From Oscillospiraceae bacterium (lineage in GTDB: Bacteria; Bacillota; Clostridia; Oscillospirales; Ruminococcaceae): a stretch of DNA of 27,990 nt. The notes beneath the pieces are model-generated. The model ran no database searches. It saw only the letters and a program-made list of their open reading frames with translations, and was not told where the DNA came from. Shown in pieces: positions 15,432 through 22,483 of this stretch (position 1 is the stretch's first letter; each line of letters begins with the position of its first letter). The DNA is taken from positions 1 through 27,990 of the forward strand of contig JAEDJF010000009.1 of assembly GCA_016296485.1 (NCBI GenBank). Reading direction: 5' to 3'. The translations under genes were made by a program, and so were the position numbers.

Positions 15432-15496
15432 CTCCGTTTCTTTCCAATAATCATTTCGCTCTTACAGAAATGAAAGGAAAGGAACGGAGCTTTTTA
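15432..15496 (+). promoter_or_regulatory. long hairpin that pairs the next gene's ribosome binding site; terminator or RNA switch
   Basis: 15432-15445 pairs with 15476-15489 over 14 bp with one G-U; inside it, 15451-15457 pairs with 15467-15473 over 7 bp. The outer 3' arm contains the ribosome binding site GGAACGGAG (15481-15489) of the gene starting at 15497. CTTTTTA follows immediately, so the same structure could terminate dpaB transcripts. Confidence 0.7.
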
Positions 15497-16189
15497 ATGA
15501 AAAAATTTTTGTCTGTTTTTCTGTCTTTGACTATATTTATTGCCGGGGCGCCGAAGGTCGCCGCCCCGGCGCTGACTTTTTCAGAAGCCGCCGAAATGGA
15601 CCTTCGTACCCCAAGCGACCTCACTGCCGATGAGCTCAGAAACGGCCTGAAAAAGTACCTTGTGGACCTTGCGGAGGACTTTGTCGCCGCCGAGGAAAGG
15701 TACGGCGTGAACGCCGTTTTTCTTGCGGCGCTTGCCGCCTTTGAGTCCGGCTGGGGGCGGCACTGCTTCCGGGAGAACAATATTTTCGGCTGGGGCAGAA
15801 AGAGCTTTGAAACAAAAAGCGAGTGCATTGATTTCGTAGCGTCAAAAATCGCCCAGCACTATCTCTCCGAGGACGGTAAATATTACCACGGAATGAACCT
15901 TTACGGCGTGAACCGCTCCTATAACGGGAGCGACGTCTGGCTGGAAAACGTGGCGGCGATAATGTCGAAGATAAGCGAAAAGGCGGCGGTTTGCGCCCCT
16001 GTCCCGGACTTTGCCGAGCCGGAAGAGCCGCCCGTTTCCGAAGAATTTTTCGGAAGCGAAGAAATTATTGAAACCGACGAGTTTTACGAAACCGGCGAAC
16101 CAGCCGAAGCTGACGAGCTTTCCGAAACCGACGGAACGGAGGAAGAGAGCCGGTTCACCGGCGGCGTGATTGTCATTGGCTCTCACTGA
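15497..16189 (+). CDS. secreted glucosaminidase-domain protein
   Basis: 230 residues from ATG 15497, chosen because CGGAG lies 7 nt upstream and it opens directly with a signal peptide (KKFLSVFLSLTIFIAGAP, cleavage near Ala-Ala 22-24). Residues ~55-160 resemble the N-acetylglucosaminidase/lysozyme-like fold of LytG/FlgJ/Bax proteins: VFLAALAAFESGWGRH (Glu in ESGWG as candidate acid), NNIFGWG, and YGVNRSYNGSDVWLENV. The tail (~165-220) is an acidic run with recurring Glu-Thr-Asp/Gly units and may be a flexible linker. It should act on peptidoglycan outside the cell. The position behind dpaB hints at cortex or spore-wall work, but this is inference. It overlaps the converging S1 gene by 17 bp. 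Confidence 0.85.
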   Translation: MKKFLSVFLSLTIFIAGAPKVAAPALTFSEAAEMDLRTPSDLTADELRNGLKKYLVDLAEDFVAAEERYGVNAVFLAALAAFESGWGRHCFRENNIFGWGRKSFETKSECIDFVASKIAQHYLSEDGKYYHGMNLYGVNRSYNGSDVWLENVAAIMSKISEKAAVCAPVPDFAEPEEPPVSEEFFGSEEIIETDEFYETGEPAEADELSETDGTEEESRFTGGVIVIGSH

Positions 16190-17108
16190 AATCCGTGAAA
16201 ATGTTTTTCCGGCAGCACTCGGGCGAGTACTGCCAGCGGTCGATATGCCCCTCCGTGACGTAGTAGCAAAGAGGGGAGGGGGCGTTTTCCGCTTCAAAAG
16301 CGTCAACGATGATGAGCTTTATTTTCATCTTTTCGGGGATAAGGCTCTTTATGTAAACCGAGGCGGCGTCCCCGGGGCGGAGCGTTGGACAGGGCTCCGC
16401 CAGCCCCGCAAGATTCGGCGTTAGCTCCACGAAAACGCCGTAGTCCTCAACGGAGCGGATAGTCCCGGCGACGGTTTCGCCCGGGGCGAAGCCCGCGGCG
16501 TTTTCCTCCCAGGTGCCGAGCAGCTCCTTGTGTGAAAGACAGATGCGCCCGCCCTCGTCCCTTCCGGAGACCACGGCGAAAATGCTCTGACCGCCTTTGA
16601 ACCTGTCCGAGGGGTGGCTTATTCTTGAAACGCTGATGTTGTCAATGGGAAGAAGCGAGGAAATTCCGCAGCCGATGTCCGCGAAACAGCCGAAATTCTC
16701 CATATGGGTGACAACGGCGGGAATAATGTCCCCGGGAAGGAGCGTATCAAGATAGTTTTGAGCACAGTCCTCCTGCACCGCTCTTCTTGAGCATATGGCG
16801 GTAAGTTTGCCGCTCCTGTCGTGCTCAAAACCGGTTATCCGGAAACAAACGGGCTTGTTGACCCGTGAAATAATGGCAATATCTCTTGTTTCTCCGCTTT
16901 CAATTCCGATGGCGCCCTCCGTCCTCGGAATAATCGCCCGCATGGGTCCGAGGTCAAGAATGAGGTCGTGCTTCGCGGAGCAGACCGCCGCCCGCGCTTC
17001 GAGCACCGTACCGCTCCGGTAGGCTTCCTGTAACGAAGCAACGCTTGCGAGAGCCGCTTTGTTTGCGGCTGTATCTATGATTTTGCCTTCCGGCTGAAAT
17101 TCCGTCAT
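16173..17108 (-). CDS. S1-domain RNA-binding protein (short ribosomal S1-like)
   Basis: 311 residues, much shorter than E. coli S1. At least two OB-fold S1 domains are visible: one around 120-195 (PGDIIPAVVTHMENFGCFADI ... RICLSHKELLG) and one around 205-270 (PGETVAGTIRSVEDYGVFVEL). A degenerate third may precede them (GTVLEARAAVCSAKHDLILDLG). The end has a Cys/His-containing tail (CYYVTEGHIDRWQY, CCRKN) not usual for S1 domains. Such proteins occur widely in Clostridia, annotated as S1 or S1-like; they bind RNA, possibly at the ribosome. GGGGAGG precedes the ATG. Confidence 0.9.
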   Translation of the reverse strand: MTEFQPEGKIIDTAANKAALASVASLQEAYRSGTVLEARAAVCSAKHDLILDLGPMRAIIPRTEGAIGIESGETRDIAIISRVNKPVCFRITGFEHDRSGKLTAICSRRAVQEDCAQNYLDTLLPGDIIPAVVTHMENFGCFADIGCGISSLLPIDNISVSRISHPSDRFKGGQSIFAVVSGRDEGGRICLSHKELLGTWEENAAGFAPGETVAGTIRSVEDYGVFVELTPNLAGLAEPCPTLRPGDAASVYIKSLIPEKMKIKLIIVDAFEAENAPSPLCYYVTEGHIDRWQYSPECCRKNIFTDFSESQ

Positions 17109-17169
17109 TTGTTTTTCCTCCCCAAAATTTTGTAATTATTTATATTCAGCCGAAAGCGCAAATATGAAA

Positions 17170-17200
17170 GCGGCGGTCTCTTTTTTAAGGAGACCGCCGC
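17170..17200 (-). terminator. hairpin between the EamA and S1-domain genes, probable terminator
   Basis: Stem GCGGCGGTCTC/GAGACCGCCGC. On the minus strand it follows the end of the EamA gene (17224) and is trailed by a broken T-run, so it probably separates the EamA operon from the S1-domain gene. Confidence 0.65.
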
Positions 17201-17223
17201 CCTTTGTTATTACCGTTTTGTGT

Positions 17224-18108
17224 TTATTCTCCCGTGCTCAAAGTGTCCTTCACCATAATCACAGTGCTCAAAGCCATTATCGCAAGGGCAATATAGAACT
17301 GCGCCCCCGGCGCTTCGCCGAGAAGCGCCATACTGAAGCCCACCCCGAGGAACGGCGCAACGGAGTAATAGGCGCTGGTTTTCGCAGCGCCAAGGTCCTT
17401 TTGCGCCATTATGTAAAAATTGATGCTCAAACCATAGGCGACGAAACCAAGCAAAAGGATAAAAGCAATATATTTTGTTGCCGGGAGGCTTTCGCCCACG
17501 GCGAAAGCCACAACAAGGCTTCCGAGCCCGGAAAAGCAGCCCTTTATTGTGACAATCTGTACCGAGCTTTTCCCGCTTATCATCTTCGTGCAGTTGTTTT
17601 CAAGACCCCAGCAGGTCGCCGCCCCGAGAACGAGCAAAGAGCCGGTGTTGAACTCAAAGCTGCCCGCGCCCTCGAAACTTAAAATGGCGCTGGCGGCGGT
17701 CACAAGGACGATGGCAAGCCGGGTTCGCTTTGAAATGACCTCTTTGAAAATGAAAAGCGCAATGAGCGAAGTGGCGACAATTTCAAAATTGTTGAGGAGC
17801 GACACGTTTGCGGAGCTCGTCCGCTCAATTCCGAGCATCAGGAGAATTGGCGCTATAATGTCGAGCACCACCATTCCCACGGTGTAGGGAAGGTCCGCCT
17901 TCGTGAGCGGCTCCGCCGAGGCGCCCCGCCCCGAAGCCTTCTGGATTCTCCCCAAAATGAAAAGCCCGATTCCTGCGCCGAGATAGAGAAACGCCGCCAT
18001 CATCGTCGGCGCGGCGTGCTCCAAAAGGAGCTTTGAAAGGGGCACGTTTATTGCGTAAAGCGCCGCCGCAAGAACGGCGAAAACAGTTGCTTTCAGTCCT
18101 TTAGTCAT
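17224..18108 (-). CDS. EamA/DMT family transporter
   Basis: 294 residues with about 10 hydrophobic helices arranged as two EamA repeats: the first with AALYAINVPLSKLLLE in helix 1 and LLNNFEIVATSLIALFIFKE at its end, the second starting LVLGAATCWGLENNCTK and ending SVAPFLGVGFSMALLGE. These are the usual positions of drug/metabolite transporter repeats. Members export amino acids, nucleobases or other metabolites; the substrate is unknown. ATG overlaps the stop of the pyrophosphohydrolase gene by 4 nt, so the two are co-translated; whether the transporter handles a nucleotide-related compound is speculative. Two TTGAGCAC octamers lie in its last 16 codons. Confidence 0.93.
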   Translation of the reverse strand: MTKGLKATVFAVLAAALYAINVPLSKLLLEHAAPTMMAAFLYLGAGIGLFILGRIQKASGRGASAEPLTKADLPYTVGMVVLDIIAPILLMLGIERTSSANVSLLNNFEIVATSLIALFIFKEVISKRTRLAIVLVTAASAILSFEGAGSFEFNTGSLLVLGAATCWGLENNCTKMISGKSSVQIVTIKGCFSGLGSLVVAFAVGESLPATKYIAFILLLGFVAYGLSINFYIMAQKDLGAAKTSAYYSVAPFLGVGFSMALLGEAPGAQFYIALAIMALSTVIMVKDTLSTGE

Positions 18109-18470
18109 TTTTCCTCCTTGAATTTCCGGCGGTATTCCCCTTCAAAATTGCGCCCCATATTTTTTGCGTGCTTTCGGAGGTAAACCTCCGAAAGCTCCTC
18201 GGCGCTGATTCCGTAGCGAAGGAGCGCGTCGCTGAAATACATCAGAACGTCGCACATTTCTTCGCAAAAAGCCTCCCGCACGGCGGGGTTTTCGGCGATG
18301 GCCCTGTCGCCCTTTTTCTTGATTATGGCGATACATTCGCCGATTTCCTCGACCATATAGAGGACGAAATTCCGCCCGTATTCCGGCTCAATCGGGTGCC
18401 AGCTATCCTTATGCGGCTCAAAAAGCTCCCTTTGCATTTCGAGCATTTCGGAAATTTTAAGGTCAGGCAT
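18105..18470 (-). CDS. MazG-like nucleotide pyrophosphohydrolase
   Basis: 121 residues of the all-alpha NTP pyrophosphatase superfamily. The metal-binding set is visible as EEIGE (residues 41-45) and EEMCD (70-74), the ExxE-(n)-ExxD pattern that holds Mg2+. Enzymes of this class hydrolyse (d)NTPs to NMP and pyrophosphate, often for nucleotide-pool cleaning; exact substrate unknown. A perfect AGGAGG lies 7 nt before the ATG. A sigma-A promoter (18509-18537) precedes it. Could alternatively be grouped with HisE-like or dUTPase-like members, but the single short domain fits MazG-like best. Confidence 0.88.
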   Translation of the reverse strand: MPDLKISEMLEMQRELFEPHKDSWHPIEPEYGRNFVLYMVEEIGECIAIIKKKGDRAIAENPAVREAFCEEMCDVLMYFSDALLRYGISAEELSEVYLRKHAKNMGRNFEGEYRRKFKEEK

Positions 18471-18508
18471 CGGGTTTTCCTCCTAAAGAATACACAAATT
18501 ATGAAAAT

Positions 18509-18537
18509 ATTATAATTCTTTTTAATCGCGTAAGCAA
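18509..18537 (-). promoter_or_regulatory. promoter of the pyrophosphohydrolase-EamA operon
   Basis: TTGCTT (18537-18532), 17 bp, TATAAT (18514-18509) on the minus strand. Its -35 is one base from the -35 of the divergent promoter. Confidence 0.8.
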
Positions 18538-18538
18538 G

Positions 18539-18567
18539 TTGCAAAAACGAACCGCTTATGCTATATT
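18539..18567 (+). promoter_or_regulatory. promoter of the DUF951-prfA run
   Basis: TTGCAA (18539-18544), 17 bp, TATATT (18562-18567). Predicted start near 18574; ribosome binding site AAAGGAG follows in the leader. Confidence 0.75.
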
Positions 18568-18607
18568 TATTATTTGTAGAAATATATCCGAAAGGAGCGA
18601 AGCTTTA

Positions 18608-18802
18608 ATGGACGTTCGCGTCGGCGATATACTTGTGATGAAAAAGCCCCACCCCTGCGGCGGAACAAGATTTTCCGTGCTCCGCTCCGGAATGGACTTT
18701 AAACTGCAGTGCGAAAAATGCGGGCACCTCGTGGAGGTTCCCCGAAGCAAGGCGGAGAAAAATATAAAACATATAATAAGGGAGGCTTCTCCCGATGTTT
18801 GA
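18608..18802 (+). CDS. DUF951 family small zinc-binding-like protein
   Basis: 64 residues. ATG 18608 is chosen for AAAGGAG 10 nt upstream and because the family starts with the seen MDVRVGDI. The sequence holds the DUF951 core: MKKPHPCGG, SGMDFKLQCEKCGH and VPRSK, with three Cys plus His able to bind a metal. B. subtilis YyzM is a member. The biochemical role is unknown; in Firmicutes these genes often lie next to translation or chromosome-partition genes. It overlaps prfA by 8 nt. Confidence 0.93.
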   Translation: MDVRVGDILVMKKPHPCGGTRFSVLRSGMDFKLQCEKCGHLVEVPRSKAEKNIKHIIREASPDV

Positions 18803-19868
18803 TAAACTTGCGGATATCGAAAAGCGCTGGGAACAGGACGGGCTTCGCCTTTACCTTCCGGAGGTAATAAACGACAACGAGCTTTATACATCCCTTTTAA
18901 AGGAGTACCGCGCCCTTTCCCCGATAGTCGAAAAATATAAGGAATATAAATCCGCGAAAGCCCATTTCGACGAGGCGGAAACCCTCCTTTCCGAGGAAAC
19001 GGACAAGGAACTTCGGGATATGGCGAAGGAACAGCTTGAGGAGAGCCGCGAAAAAATGGCGAAAACTGCCGAGGAGCTCAAAATTTTGCTTATCCCGAAG
19101 GACCCGAACGAGGAACGCTCCGTAATCGTCGAGATACGAAGCGGAACCGGCGGCGAGGAAGCCGCCCTCTTTGCCGCCGACCTTTACCGAATGTACACAA
19201 TGTACGCCGAGAGCAAGGGCTGGAAAACCGAGGTTATCTATTCAAACCCCACGGAGCTCGGCGGCTATAAGGAAATTTCTTTTTCCGTCGAGGGGGAGGG
19301 AGCCTTCGGGCGTTTCCGCTTCGAGAGCGGGACCCATAGGGTCCAGCGCGTTCCTACGACGGATTCCCAGGGGAAGATACAAACCTCCGCTGTCACCGTC
19401 GCCGTCCTGCCGGAGGCGGAGAACGTCGAAATCGAAATTGACCCCAAGGATTTACAGATAGACACCTTCCGCTCCAGCGGCGCCGGCGGACAGCACATCA
19501 ACAAAACGAGCTCCGCCATAAGGATAACCCATATCCCCACGGGTATGGTCGTTGAGTGTCAGGACGAGCGAAGCCAGTATAAAAACAAGGATAAAGCGAT
19601 GAAGGTGCTTCGTAGCCGCCTTTATGAGCAAAAGCAGCGCGCCGTTGACGAGAGCCGCGCCGCCGACAGGAAGGCGCAGGTCGGAAGCGGCGACCGCAGC
19701 GAGCGGATACGCACCTATAACTTCCCCCAGGGGCGGATAACCGACCACCGGATAGGGCTGACCCTCTATAAGCTCGACTCGGTGCTGAACGGCGACCTCG
19801 ACGAGCTAATCGACGCCCTCGTCGCCCATGACCGGGCGGAAAAGCTCCGCTCGGGGGAGGAAAACTGA
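18795..19868 (+). CDS. prfA: peptide chain release factor 1
   Basis: 357 residues, normal RF1 length. It recognises UAA and UAG in the ribosomal A site and triggers peptide release. The tripeptide anticodon region is VPTTDSQGKIQTS (PxT type, here PTT, as in RF1 rather than the SPF of RF2). The catalytic GGQ is in SSGAGGQHINKTSSAIR, with the usual downstream PTGMVVECQDERSQ. GGAGG lies 9 nt before the ATG. It is followed 16 nt later by tsaC; the methyltransferase gene prmC, which modifies the GGQ glutamine and often sits here, is absent. Confidence 0.98.
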   Translation: MFDKLADIEKRWEQDGLRLYLPEVINDNELYTSLLKEYRALSPIVEKYKEYKSAKAHFDEAETLLSEETDKELRDMAKEQLEESREKMAKTAEELKILLIPKDPNEERSVIVEIRSGTGGEEAALFAADLYRMYTMYAESKGWKTEVIYSNPTELGGYKEISFSVEGEGAFGRFRFESGTHRVQRVPTTDSQGKIQTSAVTVAVLPEAENVEIEIDPKDLQIDTFRSSGAGGQHINKTSSAIRITHIPTGMVVECQDERSQYKNKDKAMKVLRSRLYEQKQRAVDESRAADRKAQVGSGDRSERIRTYNFPQGRITDHRIGLTLYKLDSVLNGDLDELIDALVAHDRAEKLRSGEEN

Positions 19869-19884
19869 TTGGTTTGGAGACGTA

Positions 19885-20907
19885 ATGGAAACTTTACTTT
19901 TTGACGCGAAAAATCCCGGTGCGACGGACGCCGTCGCGGAAATACTTAAGCGGGGCGGTCTTGCCGCAATTCCCACCGAAACGGTCTACGGTCTTGCGGC
20001 GAACGCCTTCGACGGGGAAGCCTGCGCCAATATTTTCAAGGCAAAGGGTCGCCCGGGGGACAACCCGCTTATAGTCCACATCTGCGATATGGAAATGCTT
20101 TCGGACGTCGTTTCCGAGGTGCCGGAGGGAGCAAGGCTCCTTGCGGAAAAATTCTGGCCCGGTCCGCTTACAATAATAATGAAAAAAAGCGGCAAAATAC
20201 CTATGGTGACGAGCGCCAACCTTCCGACGGTGGCGGTGCGCTTTCCGGCGCATCCCGTTGCGAGGGAAATTATAAAAAAGACGGGGCTGCCCCTTGCGGC
20301 GCCGTCGGCAAACCTCTCCGGAAGTCCCAGCCCCACCACTTTTCAGCACTGCGTGAACGACCTTATGGGTCGGGTGGACGCGATAATCGACGGCGGACCC
20401 TGTTCCGTCGGCGTCGAATCGACGATAATTTCCCTTGCGGGGGAAAGGCCCGTCCTGCTCCGCCCGGGGTATGTGACCCTTGAGCAGCTTCGGGAGACCA
20501 TCGGCGAGGTGGAGCTTTCAAAAGCCGTGCTCGAAAAGCTAGGCGAGGGGGAAAAGGTGCTCTCTCCGGGAATGAAGTATAAGCATTACGCGCCGAAAGC
20601 GGCGGTGAGCCTTGTGAAAGGCTCCTCCGAAAAGTACGTAAACTTCGTAAATGAGCACGCCGGCGAGGGCGTTTACGCCCTCTGTTTCGACGAGGAAGCC
20701 CCCGTGCTCAAAACAAAAACCGTTACCTACGGCTCGGAGTTTTCCGACGCGGAGCAGGCGGAGCATATCTTTGAAGCGCTTCGGGAGCTTGACAGCCTCG
20801 GCGCGACGCGGGTCTTTGCCCATTCGCCGAAAATTACCGGCGTCGGGCTTGCGGTTTATAACCGCCTCGTCCGCGCCGCGGGCTTTGACGTAATCGAACT
20901 TGACTGA
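19885..20907 (+). CDS. tsaC: L-threonylcarbamoyladenylate synthase (Sua5/YwlC type)
   Basis: 340 residues, the two-domain Sua5/YwlC form. Residues ~10-200 are the YrdC domain: GGLAAIPTETVYGLAANAF, FKAKGRPGDNPLIVHI and PSANLSGSPSPTT line the pocket where threonine, bicarbonate and ATP form threonylcarbamoyl-AMP for the t6A base of ANN-decoding tRNAs. LSPGMKYKHYAPKA begins the C-terminal Sua5 domain. ATG 19885 has TTGGAG 7-9 nt upstream; a longer in-frame opening would overlap prfA. prfA next to this gene is a common order in Firmicutes. Confidence 0.96.
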   Translation: METLLFDAKNPGATDAVAEILKRGGLAAIPTETVYGLAANAFDGEACANIFKAKGRPGDNPLIVHICDMEMLSDVVSEVPEGARLLAEKFWPGPLTIIMKKSGKIPMVTSANLPTVAVRFPAHPVAREIIKKTGLPLAAPSANLSGSPSPTTFQHCVNDLMGRVDAIIDGGPCSVGVESTIISLAGERPVLLRPGYVTLEQLRETIGEVELSKAVLEKLGEGEKVLSPGMKYKHYAPKAAVSLVKGSSEKYVNFVNEHAGEGVYALCFDEEAPVLKTKTVTYGSEFSDAEQAEHIFEALRELDSLGATRVFAHSPKITGVGLAVYNRLVRAAGFDVIELD

Positions 20908-20928
20908 CATCGGAGAAGAGGGAGAAAA

Positions 20929-21558
20929 ATGGCGGAGATAATCGGTCTTACGGGACAAACGGGAGCGGGAAAAAGCTCGGTGCGGAAGATGTTTAAAAGC
21001 CTCGGAGCGGAGGTAATAGACGCGGACGAGGTGGCGCATTCCGTCGCGGATAACGAGCTTTGGTGCCTCGTGGATATTGTTGAGCATTTTTCCTGTCTCG
21101 TGCTCAACGACAAGGGAAAGCTCAACCGCAAAGCCCTCGGAAAAATAGTTTTCTCCGACCGGAAAAAGCTCCTCACTCTCAATAAAATAATGTTTCCCTA
21201 CATCGTTGACGCCATAAAGAGGGAGGCGGACGCCTTTGAACGGAAGGGCGCAAGGAGCATCGTCATTGACGGCGCGACCCTTATTGAGAGCGGCTGCGCA
21301 AAAATGTGCGACTGCATCATTTCCGTCACCGCCGACGAGGAGACGAGAACCCGCCGGATAATCGAAAGGGACGGTCTTACGAAGCTCGACGCCCAGCGGC
21401 GCGTTTCCGCCCAACACCCGGAGGATTTTTATACCGAGGTTTCGGACTTCGTAATAAGAAACGACGGGAGCCTTGCGGAGCTTGAGCAAAAAGTCGGGAT
21501 TGTCGCCGGAGAAATTGCCGCAAGGCGGCAGCCCATCACCTTGGAGGAAGAATTTTGA
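20929..21558 (+). CDS. coaE: dephospho-CoA kinase
   Basis: 209 residues, the usual CoaE length. It phosphorylates dephospho-CoA at the ribose 3'-OH as the last step of CoA synthesis. P-loop GQTGAGKSS (residues 9-17) replaces the common GGIGSGKS but keeps Gly-x4-Gly-Lys-Ser. Then come VIDADEVAH (CoA-site Asp), the lid IIERDGLTKLDAQRRVSAQ and FVIRNDGSLAELEQKV, all family features. The start follows a purine-rich AGAGGGAG. The stop overlaps the TTG of the lytic transglycosylase gene by 3 nt. The coaE-transglycosylase order is seen in other Clostridia. Confidence 0.96.
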   Translation: MAEIIGLTGQTGAGKSSVRKMFKSLGAEVIDADEVAHSVADNELWCLVDIVEHFSCLVLNDKGKLNRKALGKIVFSDRKKLLTLNKIMFPYIVDAIKREADAFERKGARSIVIDGATLIESGCAKMCDCIISVTADEETRTRRIIERDGLTKLDAQRRVSAQHPEDFYTEVSDFVIRNDGSLAELEQKVGIVAGEIAARRQPITLEEEF

Positions 21559-22127
21559 GCAAAGCTGTTAAGAGCGCCGCGGCGCTCGTTCTGATTATCG
21601 TCTTTCTCGTTTTCGCGGGAGTAATGATGAATAAAGCGTCGAAAGCTCTTGAGCACTGGGCGTACCCAATAGAGTACGGTGAAATGCTCACCGAAAAGGC
21701 GCAGGAATACGGCGTGCCCCTTTCCGTCGTTTACGCCGTTATCCGCCAGGAGAGCAATTTTGACCCGACGGCGGAAAGCCGGGTCGGCGCCCGGGGACTT
21801 ATGCAGATAATGGAGACCAGCTACGAGTGGATAGATTATTACCGCGGCGCCTCCGGCGCAGCCTGGGAGGATTTTTATACTCCCGAGGTGAACGCCGACT
21901 ACGGCGTCTGGCTCCTTTCCTATCTCTATAAGGAGTTCGGAAACTGGGAAACGGTCTATGCCGCCTATAACGCCGGACCTAATATAGTCAAAAAGTGGCT
22001 CAAGGACCCGGAATTTTCCGAGGACGGCGAGACGCTCTGCAATATTCCCTATGAGGAAACCTCGAAATACGTTGAGAAAGTCAGCTCATACCGAAACGGC
22101 TATATCGCCGTTTACGGCATCGACTGA
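21555..22127 (+). CDS. membrane-anchored lytic transglycosylase (SLT domain)
   Basis: 190 residues. TTG start at 21555 with GGAGGAAG upstream. One membrane helix (residues 8-26) anchors the protein outside the cell. The SLT domain (~45-180) shows the catalytic Glu66 in VIRQESNFDP, then GARGLMQIM (substrate-binding strand), YKEFGNWETVYAAYNAGP and EETSKYVEKV. It cleaves peptidoglycan glycans to 1,6-anhydro ends. Coupled to coaE by the 4-nt TTGA overlap. No spore-specific feature is seen. Confidence 0.95.
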   Translation: MSKAVKSAAALVLIIVFLVFAGVMMNKASKALEHWAYPIEYGEMLTEKAQEYGVPLSVVYAVIRQESNFDPTAESRVGARGLMQIMETSYEWIDYYRGASGAAWEDFYTPEVNADYGVWLLSYLYKEFGNWETVYAAYNAGPNIVKKWLKDPEFSEDGETLCNIPYEETSKYVEKVSSYRNGYIAVYGID

Positions 22128-22170
22128 TTTTTAAATAAATAAAAAATATTACATATAAAGGAGAAAAGCT

Positions 22171-22428
22171 ATGAGCGAAAAAGAAAAAACTCCGGGACAG
22201 CTTCTTAAAGAAAAGCTCTTCCGCAATCCCAAAAACGCCGGACGCACCCTTTCCGACGAGGAAATCAAAGCGGCTTTCGACTATTGCGAGGGCTACAAAG
22301 AGTACATCAGCAAATGCAAGACCGAGCGCGAGTTCGTTGACTGGTGCATTCCGATTCTTGAGGAACAGGGCTTCGTTCCCTTTGAGCCCGGCAAAAAATA
22401 CGTAGCGGGCGATAAAGTCTATAAATAA
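22171..22428 (+). CDS. M18 aminopeptidase, N-terminal fragment
   Basis: 85 residues with the family's N-terminal pattern (GQLLKEKLF, KTEREFVDWCI, GFVPFEPGKKY). Ends at the premature stop after GDKVYK, where intact M18 proteins continue with an NRxKA segment. Confidence 0.85.
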   Translation: MSEKEKTPGQLLKEKLFRNPKNAGRTLSDEEIKAAFDYCEGYKEYISKCKTEREFVDWCIPILEEQGFVPFEPGKKYVAGDKVYK

Positions 22429-22483
22429 CCGCAACAAGGCGTTCCTTTTCGCAAAAATCGGAAGAAAGCCCCTCGAAGAGGGT

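Noticed and set aside
20539..21489. Antisense frame across tsaC and coaE
   Set aside because: It spans two well-supported genes and has no ribosome binding site.
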